From Craspedostauros australis (taxonomy: Eukaryota > Bacillariophyta > Bacillariophyceae > Mastogloiales > Achnanthaceae): a DNA stretch of 64,000 nt. The notes beneath the pieces were generated by a model. It saw only the letters and a program-made list of their open reading frames with translations, searched no databases and was not told where the DNA came from. Location of the stretch: positions 62,001 to 126,000 of the forward strand of contig JAMXDE010000007.1 in assembly GCA_026770025.1 (NCBI GenBank). Direction: 5' to 3'. Positions 9,832-23,200 of this stretch are shown in pieces. The position numbers were made by a program, and so were the translations under genes. Each line of letters opens with the position of its first letter. The stretch's first letter is position 1.

Positions 9832-12030
9832 ATGGGCCGTCCCACAAAGGCGTTCTTCGTGACATTCGCCCCATGCTTCGCAATCGCGTCGTTGTGCCTG
9901 TTCTCAGTCTCGGTGGAATCGTTTGCCCATCATGGCAGCTGCCAACGAAGCCTCGCACATTTCAAAGGACCCACAGGCACGAGCGTGAAGATGATCATGG
10001 TAGAGGGTGGATGCAGAGAGCAACGAATGTCGTCAGCCAATCACAACGGCAATACCAACAGCAACAGAAACAGCAGTAACAGTAGCAATCACAATGTGGC
10101 ATCCTCCAACTCGGCAGTTTGGCGCAATCGCCAGCCGCTGAGGACGCGACTCTGCGCAGTTGGCAACGGCAACCCACGCGTCGACGCGAACGAACGCCGA
10201 CAGCAGAGCCTGGAACAGGGAAACAACCCGCTGATATCGCTGAATCTGAATCTGGATTCGCTGGCGCAGCAAGGCGCAGCTCCTCGTGCGCAGGAGATGC
10301 TGCAGCGCATCCGAGCACTGCATCAGGAGGGGTACTACGATGTGTCGCCGGACACCGTCTCCTACAACACCGTGCTCAAGGCATGGAAGGAGGATGACAA
10401 TCCCGACAAGGCCTACGAGCTGCTGCAGGGCATGCTCGACAGCCACAGCGCCGCCCAGGCCGACGTCATCTCCTTCAACACCGTCATGATCTCGTACGCC
10501 CGACAAGGCGACCATCGCCATTGCGTCCAGCTGCTGCATCAGATGGAGGAGAAGGGAGGTCTGCTGCAGCCGGATGTCGTCACGTACAACGCCGTGCTGT
10601 ATTCGTATGCCCAGTCTCGTGACAAGGGCATGGCATTGAAGGCGGAGAAGCTGCTGCGACACATGATGGATCCTCTCAAGTCGAACGTCATGGTGGACAC
10701 CACGTCGTTCAACACAGTGATTTACGCATGGGTGCAGCAGGTGCAAGGACCGAATGCAGGACAGGCAGCGCAGCGTGCGCAGGATCTGTTAGAGCACATG
10801 GTGGTGATCAATGAGGCTGGCAATCACGGCGTGCAGCCGGACATCTACACCTACAACTCGGTCATCCAGGGATGGGCCAAGTGCGGCAAGCCCTACAAGG
10901 CGCGCGCGATCTTCGAACGGCTGCGTCGCGATGATCCGCAAATCGAGCCGAATCGTTTCACCTACACGGCCATCATGTCCTCGTTGGCCAAGGCAGGTCA
11001 GCCGCAGCGCGCGCAAAAAATCTTGAACGATCTCATGCAGGCATACGAGGACGGCAACGTGCAGATGAAGCCAGACACGATCGCATTCTCGTGCGTCATC
11101 GATGGATGGGCCAAGATATCTGGCGCCGACAACCCCGGCGCGGCCGACGAAGCGATGAAGCTGCTGGAGCAGATGAAAGCCTTGGAGGATGACGGCATGG
11201 GGCCCAACTCTCAAACCTACACCTCCGTCATCACGGCGCTGGCCAAATCTGGCAAATGGGATGCCTGCGGGACCGCCCACTCTCTGCTGATCGAGCTGGA
11301 AGAACAGCACGCGGACGGACGCATCGAGCTGAAGCCGACCAACTTCCACTGGAACGCCCTCCTCAATGCCTACGCCCGCAGCCCTCGCGCGGACAAGGCC
11401 CTGCGCGCGTACCACGTGCTATGCGAGATGAAGCAGCACCCGCGTGCCGAATGCCATCCCGACATCATCTCCTACAACTCGCTGCTCATGGCGTGCGCCA
11501 ACGCCTTCGGCGACGAGGAGCTGAAACGAAAGTCGTACGAGATCGCGGTGGAAGCCTTCCGCACGACGATGCGCGACGGAGGCAACGATCATCGCAGCGG
11601 TGGCTCGAAGCAGACGCCGAGGATGAACCGCACGAAGAGGAATGATGGAAAGTCAAGGCCAAGGCAGCCCCGAGCGCGCACGCTGGAACCCACGTCGACG
11701 ACGTTCGCCCATTTTTGCAAAGCGACGCGGCGGTTGGTGCGGCAGCCCAAGCAGACACAGAACCTGAAAGAGGTGTTCTCCCTGTGCTCTTCGAGAGGCC
11801 TCGTCAACGAAATCGTACTGCAGCAAATGAAGAGGTCCATGCTATCGGATGAAGACTGGATGGACATCTTGCGCGGCAGCAACAGCGGCGGCCGTGATGG
11901 TGGTGCTGGCGATGGTGGCGGTGGCAATGAACGGACTCCGCCGAGGCGACCATTTGCAACGAAAGGTATCAACGACAGTCTGGAACTATCCCATCTCCCA
12001 CGCGAGTTCATCTGCAACGCCAGACGATGA
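9832..12030 (+). CDS. Plastid-targeted pentatricopeptide repeat (PPR) protein
   Basis: Single-exon gene, 732 residues. PPR proteins bind organelle RNA through tandem 35-residue helical hairpins and act in its processing, stability or translation. At least eight P-type repeats are readable between about residues 170 and 565, with signatures such as DTVSYNTVLKAW, DVISFNTVM, DVVTYNAVLYSYA, DIYTYNSVIQGWAKCG, NRFTYTAIMSSLAKAG and DTIAFSCVIDGWAK. The N terminus (from 9832) is a hydrophobic signal peptide ending VES before Phe31, an ASAFAP-like plastid motif. A Ser/Asn low-complexity linker lies at about 70-100. The C-terminal tail is basic and Gly-rich, without an obvious SMR, E or DYW domain. The start at 9832 is chosen because it places the signal peptide at residue 1. 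Confidence 0.9.
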   Translation: MGRPTKAFFVTFAPCFAIASLCLFSVSVESFAHHGSCQRSLAHFKGPTGTSVKMIMVEGGCREQRMSSANHNGNTNSNRNSSNSSNHNVASSNSAVWRNRQPLRTRLCAVGNGNPRVDANERRQQSLEQGNNPLISLNLNLDSLAQQGAAPRAQEMLQRIRALHQEGYYDVSPDTVSYNTVLKAWKEDDNPDKAYELLQGMLDSHSAAQADVISFNTVMISYARQGDHRHCVQLLHQMEEKGGLLQPDVVTYNAVLYSYAQSRDKGMALKAEKLLRHMMDPLKSNVMVDTTSFNTVIYAWVQQVQGPNAGQAAQRAQDLLEHMVVINEAGNHGVQPDIYTYNSVIQGWAKCGKPYKARAIFERLRRDDPQIEPNRFTYTAIMSSLAKAGQPQRAQKILNDLMQAYEDGNVQMKPDTIAFSCVIDGWAKISGADNPGAADEAMKLLEQMKALEDDGMGPNSQTYTSVITALAKSGKWDACGTAHSLLIELEEQHADGRIELKPTNFHWNALLNAYARSPRADKALRAYHVLCEMKQHPRAECHPDIISYNSLLMACANAFGDEELKRKSYEIAVEAFRTTMRDGGNDHRSGGSKQTPRMNRTKRNDGKSRPRQPRARTLEPTSTTFAHFCKATRRLVRQPKQTQNLKEVFSLCSSRGLVNEIVLQQMKRSMLSDEDWMDILRGSNSGGRDGGAGDGGGGNERTPPRRPFATKGINDSLELSHLPREFICNARR

Positions 12031-12057
12031 AGTGGGAATTGCGTAACATATGATGGC

Positions 12058-12058
<1 letters not shown>

Positions 12059-12086
<28 letters not shown>
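12059..12086. repeat. (TC)n microsatellite
   Basis: Perfect TC dinucleotide run of about 14 units just after the PPR stop codon, in the likely 3' UTR. Confidence 0.95.
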
Positions 12087-12088
<2 letters not shown>

Positions 12089-13847
12089 GGGAGCAACAGT
12101 CCTTTGCATGGACAGACTACGACTAAAGAATGAACTCTTTCATCCTACTCGACGAATGCTCCACGTATGACTGCATCCAGCGCTGTCGCTGTCAACATGG
12201 AGCAGATATGTCCTCCTCTTGTGCTCGATGGATGCGATGGTGGGCAGTGTGTACTCCATCATGATGTACTAGAATAGTATTGAACAATGCGCGCCTGAAC
12301 AACGACAACAGTACAGAAGCCTTCTCCACGAACGATAGGCAGGAGAGATCCGATGGGCTCTAGACTGTCACGCGACCTCCACTCTAGGGGCACTCCCCCA
12401 AGGCCGCAGCTGGCAATTCGGAATCAGAACGAAGAGGGCCATCAGAAGGCACCCAGCGAGAAACGCTGTCTGCTCGCTGCATCACTTTCTGCCATTGCTA
12501 TCATCAACATCATCCGTAGCACCGCGAGCAACGCTAGAAGGATCAAACCACAACACCTTCCCACCGAATCAATCGGAGCAGACGAAAGTAGGACTGCCAA
12601 CTCTAGAGCATGCCTCCCTCATCGCCATCTTCACTACATCCCTCGAGCATCGTTCTGCGCCTCCCCCTCCAGGAGAGTTTTTGGATCAAAATCGCAGAAC
12701 CGCATCCGCACATGCACGGTGCCCTCTTCCAGACACCTCCCCGAGCACAAGGTGTTGCATCTATCGAAAGAAGATCGTCTGGAAGGCCTCCTACACCCAA
12801 TGTGACCAACATACCATCAGACAGGGTGGCGGAACTGCACCCTTGCCGACATGACCAAGGATACACATTAAATCAGTTAAATGATGGAGCAACACACAAC
12901 GACAGAAGTTTGTCTAGACACGAAGTTAGGCTACAAGAAAACCTCCGCAACCTGACGACGGTCGGACCAATGCCTCAATCCGAGGAATCGAAGCCCGCGA
13001 CAAGTGCGCATTGTTTGCTTCTGCGAGTTTGCGACACCTTCTCCTTTCGTCTGCGTTTTGTTGCCTCCATCTCACACAAACACAAAATCCCCAGCACGAT
13101 GCGTGCAACCATGGCCGAATGTGGAAAGTTGGCTTGCCATGCATCTCAGAGGCCCGCATGATGCACATACCTGCGGCGACAAGTGGAGAAACGAAGGGCG
13201 CAGTTAGTTTGGAAAAAGGTGGGCGCGTTGTCGAGATAAGTACGTTCGCGATGCAAAACTGACATAAAATGAAGCCAAACGCAAAAATGGCGAGGTGGTG
13301 TAACATCCGTTGCATGTGGTACGGCGAGTGGTGAAGGAATCGGGATGGTTGCATGGACATGGTCTTTGGAATGGCCCAGGGCGGTGAGGGAGGAGGGCCG
13401 ATCGATCGTGGGCTTTGGACGAGCCAGAAATCGGTTTGGTGATGGCGGCCTCTGGCCGTTTCTGGCAGTTTGCTGGGCGCGAAACCGACATGGACCAGCC
13501 ACAGTACGAAAAACACGACTGCCAAGGCAAGAAAGGGAACATCGAAAATGTGGATGGTGAATCGATGATTCAATCGACTCCAACGTCCCAGATTGTCCAC
13601 ACATCTGTCCACCTGTGAGGAATCCTATTTGTCGCATGCGATATGATTTGAGACATAACTATGACATACAGGCCCAAAAGAGAGATGGAGAAAGAGCCAC
13701 GAAAAAAATTGGGTGAGCCCAATCTTCGCGATTTGCGGTGAAGCGACAACGGAGAACGGTGAGATGTGCCCAACGCAGTGCAGCATCCTCCAAACCCCCC
13801 AAAACAGTGGATCCACACCAACCGACCAAGAAGGGGGATAGTCCCAT

Positions 13848-13914
13848 CAACATCATTGACTTCATCATTGACTCCATCATAATCATTGACATCATCACAA
13901 TCATTGACATCAAG
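13848..13914. repeat. ATCATTGAC minisatellite
   Basis: Imperfect tandem units around the core ATCATTGAC (ATCATTGACTTC, ATCATTGACTCC, ATCATTGACATC and so on), upstream of the homeodomain-PHD gene. Confidence 0.85.
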
Positions 13915-14068
13915 ATCTGCGTGCTGAGCTGTGTTGCAAGCATCACCCATTCCACTCCGAAGCTGACTTTGCGCTACAGTGAAGCGCGTGCAAACCACAC
14001 CATCCACGCGAGAACAGCAGTGCAGCATCATCAGAACAGAGCAACAGCAGAAGCCGCGTCCGAGATCA

Positions 14069-14158
14069 AGTCACAGGGCATCACTCATCGCATCACTCAT
14101 CGCATCACCCATTGCATCACTCGTTGCATTACCCATTGCATCACCCGTTGCATCATTG
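14069..14158. repeat. CATCACTCATCG-type tandem repeat
   Basis: About seven imperfect 12-13-nt units of the form GCATCACTCATC or GCATCACCCATT, about 100 bp upstream of the chosen start of the homeodomain-PHD gene and probably in its 5' UTR. If translation began at 13979 this stretch would read as an Ile-Ala-Ser repeat (LIASLIASPIASL). Confidence 0.85.
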
Positions 14159-14260
14159 CGCCACTCCAACTGTGCCTGTCGTTGCTTGGTGGGAGAGCAG
14201 CGCAGGCATCATATCATCACTGCGCCAAACACACGTGAACTCACTCCACAAGCAACTGAG

Positions 14261-17200
14261 ATGGCAGAAGGAGAAATGGGCAATCAGGTCACTGCAAAGA
14301 CGCACAGGCCTGGGGAGGATCGCGCGAGGTCTCTTCAGGGATCGGCTGAGGCCACGAACAGCACCAGACGCGCCAACCAAGGCGGCGACATGAGCTTCCA
14401 TGCCGATACCAACGTTGCAGCACCTTTCGTCGCGGATATGGATGTGCTGGAACCAACGCCCATCGGATTGCCGGACGATGCTCTCAGCCCAAGGCCGTTG
14501 GCGCCTTCTGCAGTGGCCGCATCTGCGTCCGACAATATCATCGCTCATCTTGGCACTGCGTTGGGACAGACCCCCAGAACGGGGACATCCACGCGAGCAG
14601 CGCAAGGAGCAACCCCGTTGATTGCAGATCGAGGCCTCGCGATCATTTCCACCAGCGTTGCCTTGCCACCGGATGTGCCTGTTGCGTTGGCGGCGAGCGC
14701 GAACAGCACGAGCGTCAATGCTCGTGGCATGGATGTGTCATTTGCAGACTCCGATACTCTCAAGGCGACCGCCGTCGATCTTTTCCCGAAGGTGCTTCGT
14801 CGTGGACGAAAGTTTCAAAACACCTTTGGTCGGGCATCAAATGGAAGTGGTAGTGGAAGTGGCAGTGGTAGTGGTACCACTGCTGCAACTGCAGCCGGTG
14901 CTGACGCCGAGAATTGGACCGGTCACAGCAACGAGGGGTCATCGGCGATGATTCAAAGTGCTCAGTCGGCCTCCAGCTATTCGCAAGTGAACATGTTCGC
15001 ATCTCCGTCGTCGAGTTCTATCTCGAGATTCCAGAATGATTCTTCCTATAACCAAAACGCATCGTCGACGTCGCAGCTCATGACGGCGATGCAACAACCG
15101 CGATCGGATCCGTTGGGTTTCGCAACTCCGATCAGCAATGGCACCAGATCCTCCAGCGCGAAGACCAAAGGTCGGCCGTCCATGGGAATGAAAGATCTCA
15201 AGAAATTGGCAAAGGTTGTGCCACAGCATGCGCCAGAACCTTCCACGAACGCTGCTGCACAAGACAACCCGCTGGCGTTTGCCACCATATACGAGTCCAC
15301 CCCAACCAAGACGGGCATCAGCAGGAAGGCTCCGAGCAGTCAGCGCAGGGTTCCTGGCAGAGGTCGAGGGGCAGGTAAGGGAAGAGGCGCTGGAAAGACA
15401 CGCAAGACATCAGCCAAGACGAGAATCAACAGAACCAAATCGAGAAAGGCTACCGCAGCAGAGTCGTCATCGCCATTTCCCGGCGTGCCAACGTATACAT
15501 CGACTCCAACGCCAGCATCAACGAGATCGGCAGGAAAAGGAATTGGCACGCCGGCCTCGTCTACCTTCTCCTCGACCACTTTCTCCACACCGCTGCATGT
15601 CGACGCCTTGACCATGACGACACCAGTTTCCGCAAAGGCGCCACCAACGCAAACCAAGTCCAGGCGAATCACCAATAAATCCACAAAAGCAACCGGAGTG
15701 GCCGCATCGCGCAAATCAAAGACCAACTACAAAAAACGACAGCGGGTGGAAGTGCCATCCAGAGGGAGAGGTCGGCGCAAGGGTGCGCACGGCGCATCAA
15801 GTCGCAAGGCGCCTCCTCGATCATCCGGCCCTCCACTGCACATTGCTGATGAATTCCCGCAACGGCTTGTCAATCCACTCCTCGAGGCGCTTGTGCCTGG
15901 CGTGGAACCACCGACACGCAACGATCAACCCGTCATGGGTCCCGAACTGCTTGCCCCGACGCAGATTATTTTCTACGAACCCGACACGTATCCTATATCG
16001 TTCCTCGGTCGTCTCCTTGGCTTCGACATACCTATTCCTAGCCCAAAGTCCAGACCCCCCGTCTTCCCCACCACCATCGACGCCAACACGGTGCCCATGA
16101 TCCGCAATTCCTTGCCGGACCCAGCCCAGCATCTTCCGGCACCAGGCAAGCGCAGGTTGAACCGGATCAAGGTCAGTCCGCTCGGCGATGAAGACGACCA
16201 GACGATGCTCGATAGGCTGGACCCCGTGTACCGCCATTTCCTCGCCAACGGATTCGACCGTTCCACCATGAAATCGCCCATCTCGGCGCAAATGACTCAA
16301 TTCAACAAGCTGCTGGCCCAGCAGACTCGAAGCGGGATGTGGCGCACCATAGTCAGCAAAGCCAAGGAGTGCGTGCGAAACAAGAGCGATCTGGAGCATG
16401 TCGACTTCGTGGATTGGAACTCATTCGCTTCCAAAGCAGGCAAACAACGAACGCACTGGACCATCGGAAACAACCGCGTCTTCTCGAACCTCCCATCCTT
16501 CACATTCGGCGTGGTGGCATTGGATGCCAAGACGAAGCAACCGGCTGCCATGCTCACCTACTCGTTTCTTTGGGCTCAGATGCAACCGGACTTGCTGGGA
16601 CAAGTGGAATCCGAACTCGTGATGCTGATCAACGGTGTGGCATATCCCACAGATCGGCCCGTGACGCACAGAACTCAAATCTTTGATGGATCGCCTCCCA
16701 TTGCGCAGCGGTCGCAGATGCAGACGTCCAAATCGCCGGCCGCGACACAAACACCTACATCATCACCAGCGGCGGCAGAAGCGACGGAAGCGGGTAGAGG
16801 TCTTCGATCGAGCTCGTCCACCAAGTATGAGATCGAGGAAGAACCACCGAGGCGAACTGGGCTCACACGCGGCGCCGCTACCTCAACAACTTCCAACTCC
16901 ATTGGCAAAAGACGGTCGTCATCATCGACCACCAAAGGAGCACGGGTTTCTCCCTCGCGCAAAAAGAGTTGGCTGCCACAATCGACGGTGGACTATCTCA
17001 AGGCATGGATGCTGTCGCCAGAACACATCGATGAACCATACCCCAGCCCTGAGGAGAAGGCTCGCATCATGAAGGACACAGGCATCGGCAGCAGCAGATT
17101 ACGGAATTGGTTCGTCAACAACCGCAAACGCATCTGGAAGCCCTACGTCGATGCCATTGGTAGAGGCGAGGTTCCCACACCAGCATCGCCCTGCGACGAC

Positions 17201-20200
17201 GCCATGTCGCACGAGGACGTCATGGAGTTGGACGATATGGACACACCGTTCACAGACGACAACGACGACAAGGACTCCACCCTTGACGATGTGGCCGTGG
17301 ACCTTTCCGCAACTTCCCTCCTTCCGTCAAAAACCCAGAGTCTGCCGAGTTCCTCGGAATTGGATGCTAAACCATCCGCAACGGCAACGCCAGCAACACC
17401 GTCGGCAACAACAGCAACAGCCGCAGCAACGATACCAGCAACGACGACAGCCGTTGACGACAAGCTCCGAATAGCGACTCCTGTCAAATCGGAAGCACGC
17501 CACGATAAGTCTGCCAACAGTCCCAAATCTCCAGGGACACTGAAAACTATAAAATACTTGGAATGCACAATGGAGGAAACGTCGCAGATCGTTGGTTCGA
17601 TGGTGCAAGATGTGATCTTCGTCGAGCAGGTCGAAGAGGAGGACGAGGACGAGGAGGTGGTGAGACCACAATCCGCGATGGAAGTGGAGCCTGCCACCGC
17701 GCTGCGTGTAACCAACGAAGAACCGAAAATGGATGCGGTGAAATCGAGCGCGGAGCATGAGCATAAGAAGGACGATGGTGCGACAGCCACAAACCCCGCC
17801 ACATTGCCACCATCTACAGAAGACGTCCTCCCCAACAAAGACACAAACACAGGCGCAAAATCAACATATGCAATCGCTGCGAATGGTGAAACAACTACGA
17901 CCGCGACAGGTGACAAGACTGACAAGCAACCGGCTGATGCGCAACCAACTGATACAACGACTTCCATCGCAATCGAACGGCCCCGGCTGGAATCGCAGCA
18001 CTTGGAGATCACGGTCAACGACTCAGTATTGCTTGTGATGATAACCCTGGCCTTGGAGCATACGCGTGCCAACGATGTATGGTACGCCATGATTGAAGCC
18101 CCTCGAGACAAGCAGGAGATGTTGCAAAAGCACTTTCGCATGTCAAAGCTACCGTGCCTCCATGAACAGGCAGACGTTCCTCTCATTTGCGATCTAAAGA
18201 AATGCAGCTCCCGCTACACATTCCAAATGTGCAAGCATGTGAGCACTCCAATCACCAAAACCGTCGATGGTGGCGACCGGACCAACGGAAACGATGATAT
18301 CGAGGGCAGCGAGGACGCCAAGAATGGCAAAGATACTGGTGTCGAGCATGAGAGGCAGGAGGACGACGCCGAGATCCAGAGGCACGACCGCGTCATTGCG
18401 CGATTCCCAAACGTGGACACTGTTGGCAAGTACTTCGGTTTGAAATTGAAATCATCTTCGCGGAACAAGCACCTGCTCACGCGCAAGAAAGACAACAACT
18501 TCGCAAGTGCCCCAGTTGGAAATCAACGCACCGCCACTGCTGCGATACGTGCTACTGTTGGCAACGAGGAGGATGATATACCAAAGTTCTCCCTGCTTGC
18601 CCCTGATGGTCAGGAGGGTGAGTCATTTATCTTGCCTCCATCCAAGAAGGGGCATTTAGACCTCGATATTTTCAAGGTCTTTCCGCAAATAGAAGCCTCC
18701 GACCCTCCGGCAGCACCAGCAACGACGGATGGTAGCGACGTTGACGATCTCCTCGAGACATTGCTCGAAAAGCAAAAAATGCTGAAGGAGCTCGAAGACG
18801 GGTTGGAGCCAACGACGCGCAAGCTCTTCGCTCAGGCAATTCAGCTTCGACAAGATTTCGAAGGTCCCGAGGCGACCCAGCGACGGGCGCGCGAAAAGCG
18901 GTTGCTGATGGAAAACCAGCGAATTATCGAACGTCGCAAGGAGATGGACATCGCATGGCAGAAGCAGCTAGAGCAAGACATGGACGCGGTTTGCATGATC
19001 TGTGATGACGGCGAGGTGACTCCCGACAATCAGATTCTCTTCTGCGAGGCATGCAACGTCCCGGTGCACCAGTTCTGCTACGGCGTGGAAAAGATCCCCG
19101 AAGGTGATTACTACTGCGTGGCATGCAAGCACTTCAAACGGGAGAAGATGTCGCAGCTCATCGCGCGGAAGACGAAGCTCAACATCCTGCCACCGACGAA
19201 GATAACGCCCCCGCCGCTCCCGATCTGCTGTGAGCTGTGTCCAATCAAGCAGGGCGCCTTCATTCGCACCGACACGAAGAAAAAGATCAAGGCCAACGAC
19301 GGGACGGTGATCACGAAGTGGGTTCACAACGTTTGCGCCAAGTGGCAAGGCCTCAACTTCATCGAATCTGGGAATCCAGACATCGTGGAGGACGTTGCGG
19401 ACCTCAAGGTGTACTTCATGCGCCTGAACGTTCGCTGTTTCATCTGCAAGGGGCAGAGAGGGGCGTATCAGAAGTGCCGCTTCGAAGGATGCAAGAATTA
19501 CTGCCACGTCACGTGTGCTCGACTGTCCGGGGTTTGCGAGGTGATCCACGGCGAGAACTACGAAGGCCCGGTCGCCGACAATCCCTGGACTCTCCTTTGC
19601 CCTGAGCATTCCAACGTCGACCCGGAGACACGCAAACGAGATCCCGTTCCCATCGAAGATCTGATCAAGGCCTCGCAGCAATTCCCTCCAGAACCCAAGC
19701 CGGCCCCACTGCCACTGCCCCCAAAGCAGTTCAACAAACTCAATGGAAAGGAACGCCGACAATATCTCGCCAATCGGGACTACGAGAAAACATTCTACAA
19801 AGATATCCTTACTCGTCGACTGGCAGGCATGCGTTGCGAGGTTTGCGATGAGGTGGAAGAGGACGGACGAGGCCTTAGCCGGTGCGTGCGTTGTCACGCC
19901 GTGAGCTGCGTTGCCTGCATGCTGCCGCAGACCGAAGAATTTGAGCGCAGCATCGTGTGCGTCAAATGCCAATACGTCGACAAGAAATTGGGCGAACGGA
20001 AAGCAAGTAAGGACAGAATCACCGCTTACGACAAAAAGGAGGGCAAAGCAGGCAAACAGAAAAGCGACGGGAAGGGCAAAAAGTTTGTCACACCCAAATG
20101 TAATATCTGCCTTCAAGCCGGTGGCTGGTTGCTGGAAGCATTCGCCAAGCCCGTCAACCGACAAAACTACTGGAAGAAGGCTCACAATGAATTCAAAAGG

Positions 20201-23200
20201 ACTCTCTTCGCACAAGATCTGTGGTGTCACGCCGCATGCGCGTAGTAAGTTGGATCGGTCAGCGTGTGTGCGATGCCTGTGCGTATGGATATCCTACGTA
20301 GTGTGGCTCAGCGAGATGCTATTGATTTATCGTGTGCAATTGAACATGTCGGAGATCCCCATCGTTGCTCTTGCTCGCCATTCATCTCACTCTTGTCAAT
20401 TTTTTCCGTCGTTTTCCATCGCTTTCGTTGCCGTTGTTGCGATTACCTCGCACTCATGTTTATTTGTTTTGCTTTTGCGTCCGCCTGCATTGCGTCGTGT
20501 CACGTCTCTGCGTGCAGTTGGCATCGAGATCTAATCGTCGACCAAAGGACGGGGAAGGTGGACTGTGCTAACGTCATCATGTCGAATGGCAGAGGACACG
20601 TCCTCTCGCAACGGAGGTGTGGTCTGTGCGGCATGACCAATGGGCTGAAACTCAAGTGCACTGCCGACGACTGCCGAGCATGGGGCAACAAGCGAATGCC
20701 ATGGGTGTTTCACATTACTTGCGCTCGGCAGGCGGGATATGAAACCAATCATAATGACGAGCTGGAGCATCCTTTCTATCGTAAGTGTGTGGAAGGAAAT
20801 CACCGCGATGTTTGCAGCTGTTGCGCCGGCCTTGCTAGTTTTGACAACATGATTCGCCATCTTACGAATGCTCTCCAACTGGATATCCAACGACGAACTC
20901 AACTGTCTTGCGGATCACTTTTGCTCACCCACTTTGCCCCACCCCTCATGTCTCATCTGTCTGCTGTTTGTATGATACTCGTACTCGCGCCCGGAATCGC
21001 GCTCGTAGTGAGGTGCCACGACCATGGAGGCAACAACTACAACCTCCGAGCCAGATTGGAAGATCTGATCGAAATCGAACGCAGACGAGCGAAGAAGAAC
21101 TTCTCGGCGGCGGATGGGCCCATGCCGTTCGCCCATGCCTCGCGGCTGCTGAATCAGGCCATAAATGTAATGAAGACGCTTGGTTGGGCCTGGCGATGGG
21201 CAGAGTCCTGGGTGGCCAATGGATCATCCTGGGAGCCGCTGCTGGAACCTGGACAGACGGAGTCCAACATGACCAAGGAGGAACTTGGCATCATCGACAG
21301 CACCCCCGAGAGTCGATGCGAAGATGCCAGACGCTGCAGGCTTGCAGCGTTCGGAGCGGCCCTGCGCAATCGCGATTACGACGACGAGGATGAATTCAAG
21401 GAACGGGAGCTGAAGAGAGCACTACGTGCCCTCCTTCATACCCAAAGCCTCGTGGGACCTCTCAAGGACTTTGAGATCAAGTTCTTCATGCAATGGCTCT
21501 GCTTGGCGTACCGTTCTAAGTCTCGCTTGCTTGGTTTTGGAGACGACAAAATTCCTGTGTGGGATGGTGGATTCTGTCTACATGTCGACGACAAGACACG
21601 GAAGTTCGAATTGGGATCGAGGCCGCTCCCAGGCTTGCACAAGCAAACCGACGAGTCGAGGATTTTCGAAGTGGGAGTGATTGAACCCGACGACTTTCTC
21701 AAACCGGAGCTTGACAGCAATGGTATACCAATAGTTCTTCCCGAGCTTCCGGAGCGCAAGCTAAAATCCGGTAGGGCGAGACGGAGACGAAGGAGCAAAT
21801 CCACGATCGATCAGAAGATGGCAACAGACACACCTGAACCGTCCGAACATGGCGATTATGATGATGACAGTGGCGACTGTACAGTTTCAGAGGAGAAGCG
21901 TGCCCTGGGCCACCAAGTCGCCCTTGATCATGCAGAAGATGACGTTTCCAATCACGCTGCGCCATCGGCTGAAGCAGAACAACGCGGGCAACAGCATGGG
22001 CATCAACATGAATATACTATGCCAGACGATGAAGAGACACCAAAATCAAAGAAAGCAGCAGAGAAGAGCAGGTCCAAGTCAAAGAAGAAACAGCAGAAAC
22101 AGAGCCGAAGGACGACCGCGGGGAAGTCGCCAGCGATTGCACTGCGCGATTTGCCGGCGGATGAGTACGCCGGTCCAACACTCCAGAATAGACCATTCCT
22201 GCAAGCCATAGTCCATGCACCACGACAGAAGAAGAAGGGGCCACGTTCGAGGCACGTCAAGTTTGTCACAACTGAATTCAGAATCGTCGTCATGATCAAT
22301 GATACACCAGAACGCTACGAATCGTTTTTCGAAGAAGCGTACCCAGATGGTGTAGTTCTGGAGGATGAAGAAGATGGTGCCAACGCAGGTATGGGCGCAG
22401 CGACTGATCCGGGCGTGCCTGATGCAGTAATAACACCCACACGGAGAAGCAGAAGGACAAGGACGAGAAGAAGCGTGCAGCAGGTTGAACAGAGCCTTGT
22501 CGCTGATGAGAACGGAAGCGCTTCGGCTTATCCTCCGCATGATGCTTCCATGAAGGTCCACACGGAGGCGATTGGCGCTGGTCGAGGTTCTCATCGAAAG
22601 GATCGAACCTTCTCGCCGAGGGCAATGGCTGTGGATCTTGCAAACAGTAAAGACCTGAAGGTGGCGACGAAGGCAAGGCTTGGAACAGATCAGCTTGGGG
22701 ACCCCATTGAAACCCCTGCAACTTCAACGCCGAAGTCCGCTGGAGATGAATCACCGAAGACGCCTGACATACAAATCGTGAAATCCCCTTTCTTGGTGCG
22801 CTCATTGCAAAGGAAACGCAAATACGAGGAGGCTGGAATGCTTGCCGATGGGGAGGGCAAGAAGTACCGCTCACGAAGGAGGCTGAGAACTCTGTTCGTG
22901 GAATCCACCTCTGTCCAACCAGAGGAAATGGATGAGGGATCTCGGCATGGTGATGGAAGCTCTCTGCTCTCTGACGATGAGAATGACGTGCAACAGCCCA
23001 CGCAACGCGCGAAGAAAGCATCAAAGGGCAAGAGCAAGAAGAGATCAAAGAAATCGAAGAAACCAAAAACAAGTTCCGCGGTACGGGATGCACAGCATGC
23101 GTTGGAGGAGGCTGAGCCAGCTGCGAGCAACAAGAAGTTGACACAATATGCCTCGATCGAATTCGGTGGAAGAAGACCCCGATTGCGCAACGTGAGCTAC

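Larger units (their letters stand above)
12031..14260. other. Long gene-poor interval with simple repeats
   Basis: About 2.2 kb with no protein I can support. It holds a (TC)n run at 12059-12086, a minisatellite at about 13848-13914 (repeated ATCATTGACATCAT-like units) and CATCACTCATCG-like repeats at about 14069-14158, plus the probable promoter and 5' UTR of the downstream chromatin gene. Overlapping frames of 150-230 codons on both strands lack recognisable motifs. Confidence 0.6.

Noticed and set aside
12926-13612. 228-codon minus-strand open frame
   Set aside because: Overlaps several other frames on both strands, has irregular composition, no recognisable motif and sits in a repeat-bearing intergenic interval.
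17143-18186. 347-codon minus-strand open frame
   Set aside because: Antisense to the Thr/Ala/Asp-rich part of the giant chromatin gene; its Ser/Val composition is the mirror of that codon usage.
18968-20230. 420-codon minus-strand open frame
   Set aside because: Antisense to the PHD region, whose Cys/His pattern proves the plus strand is coding.
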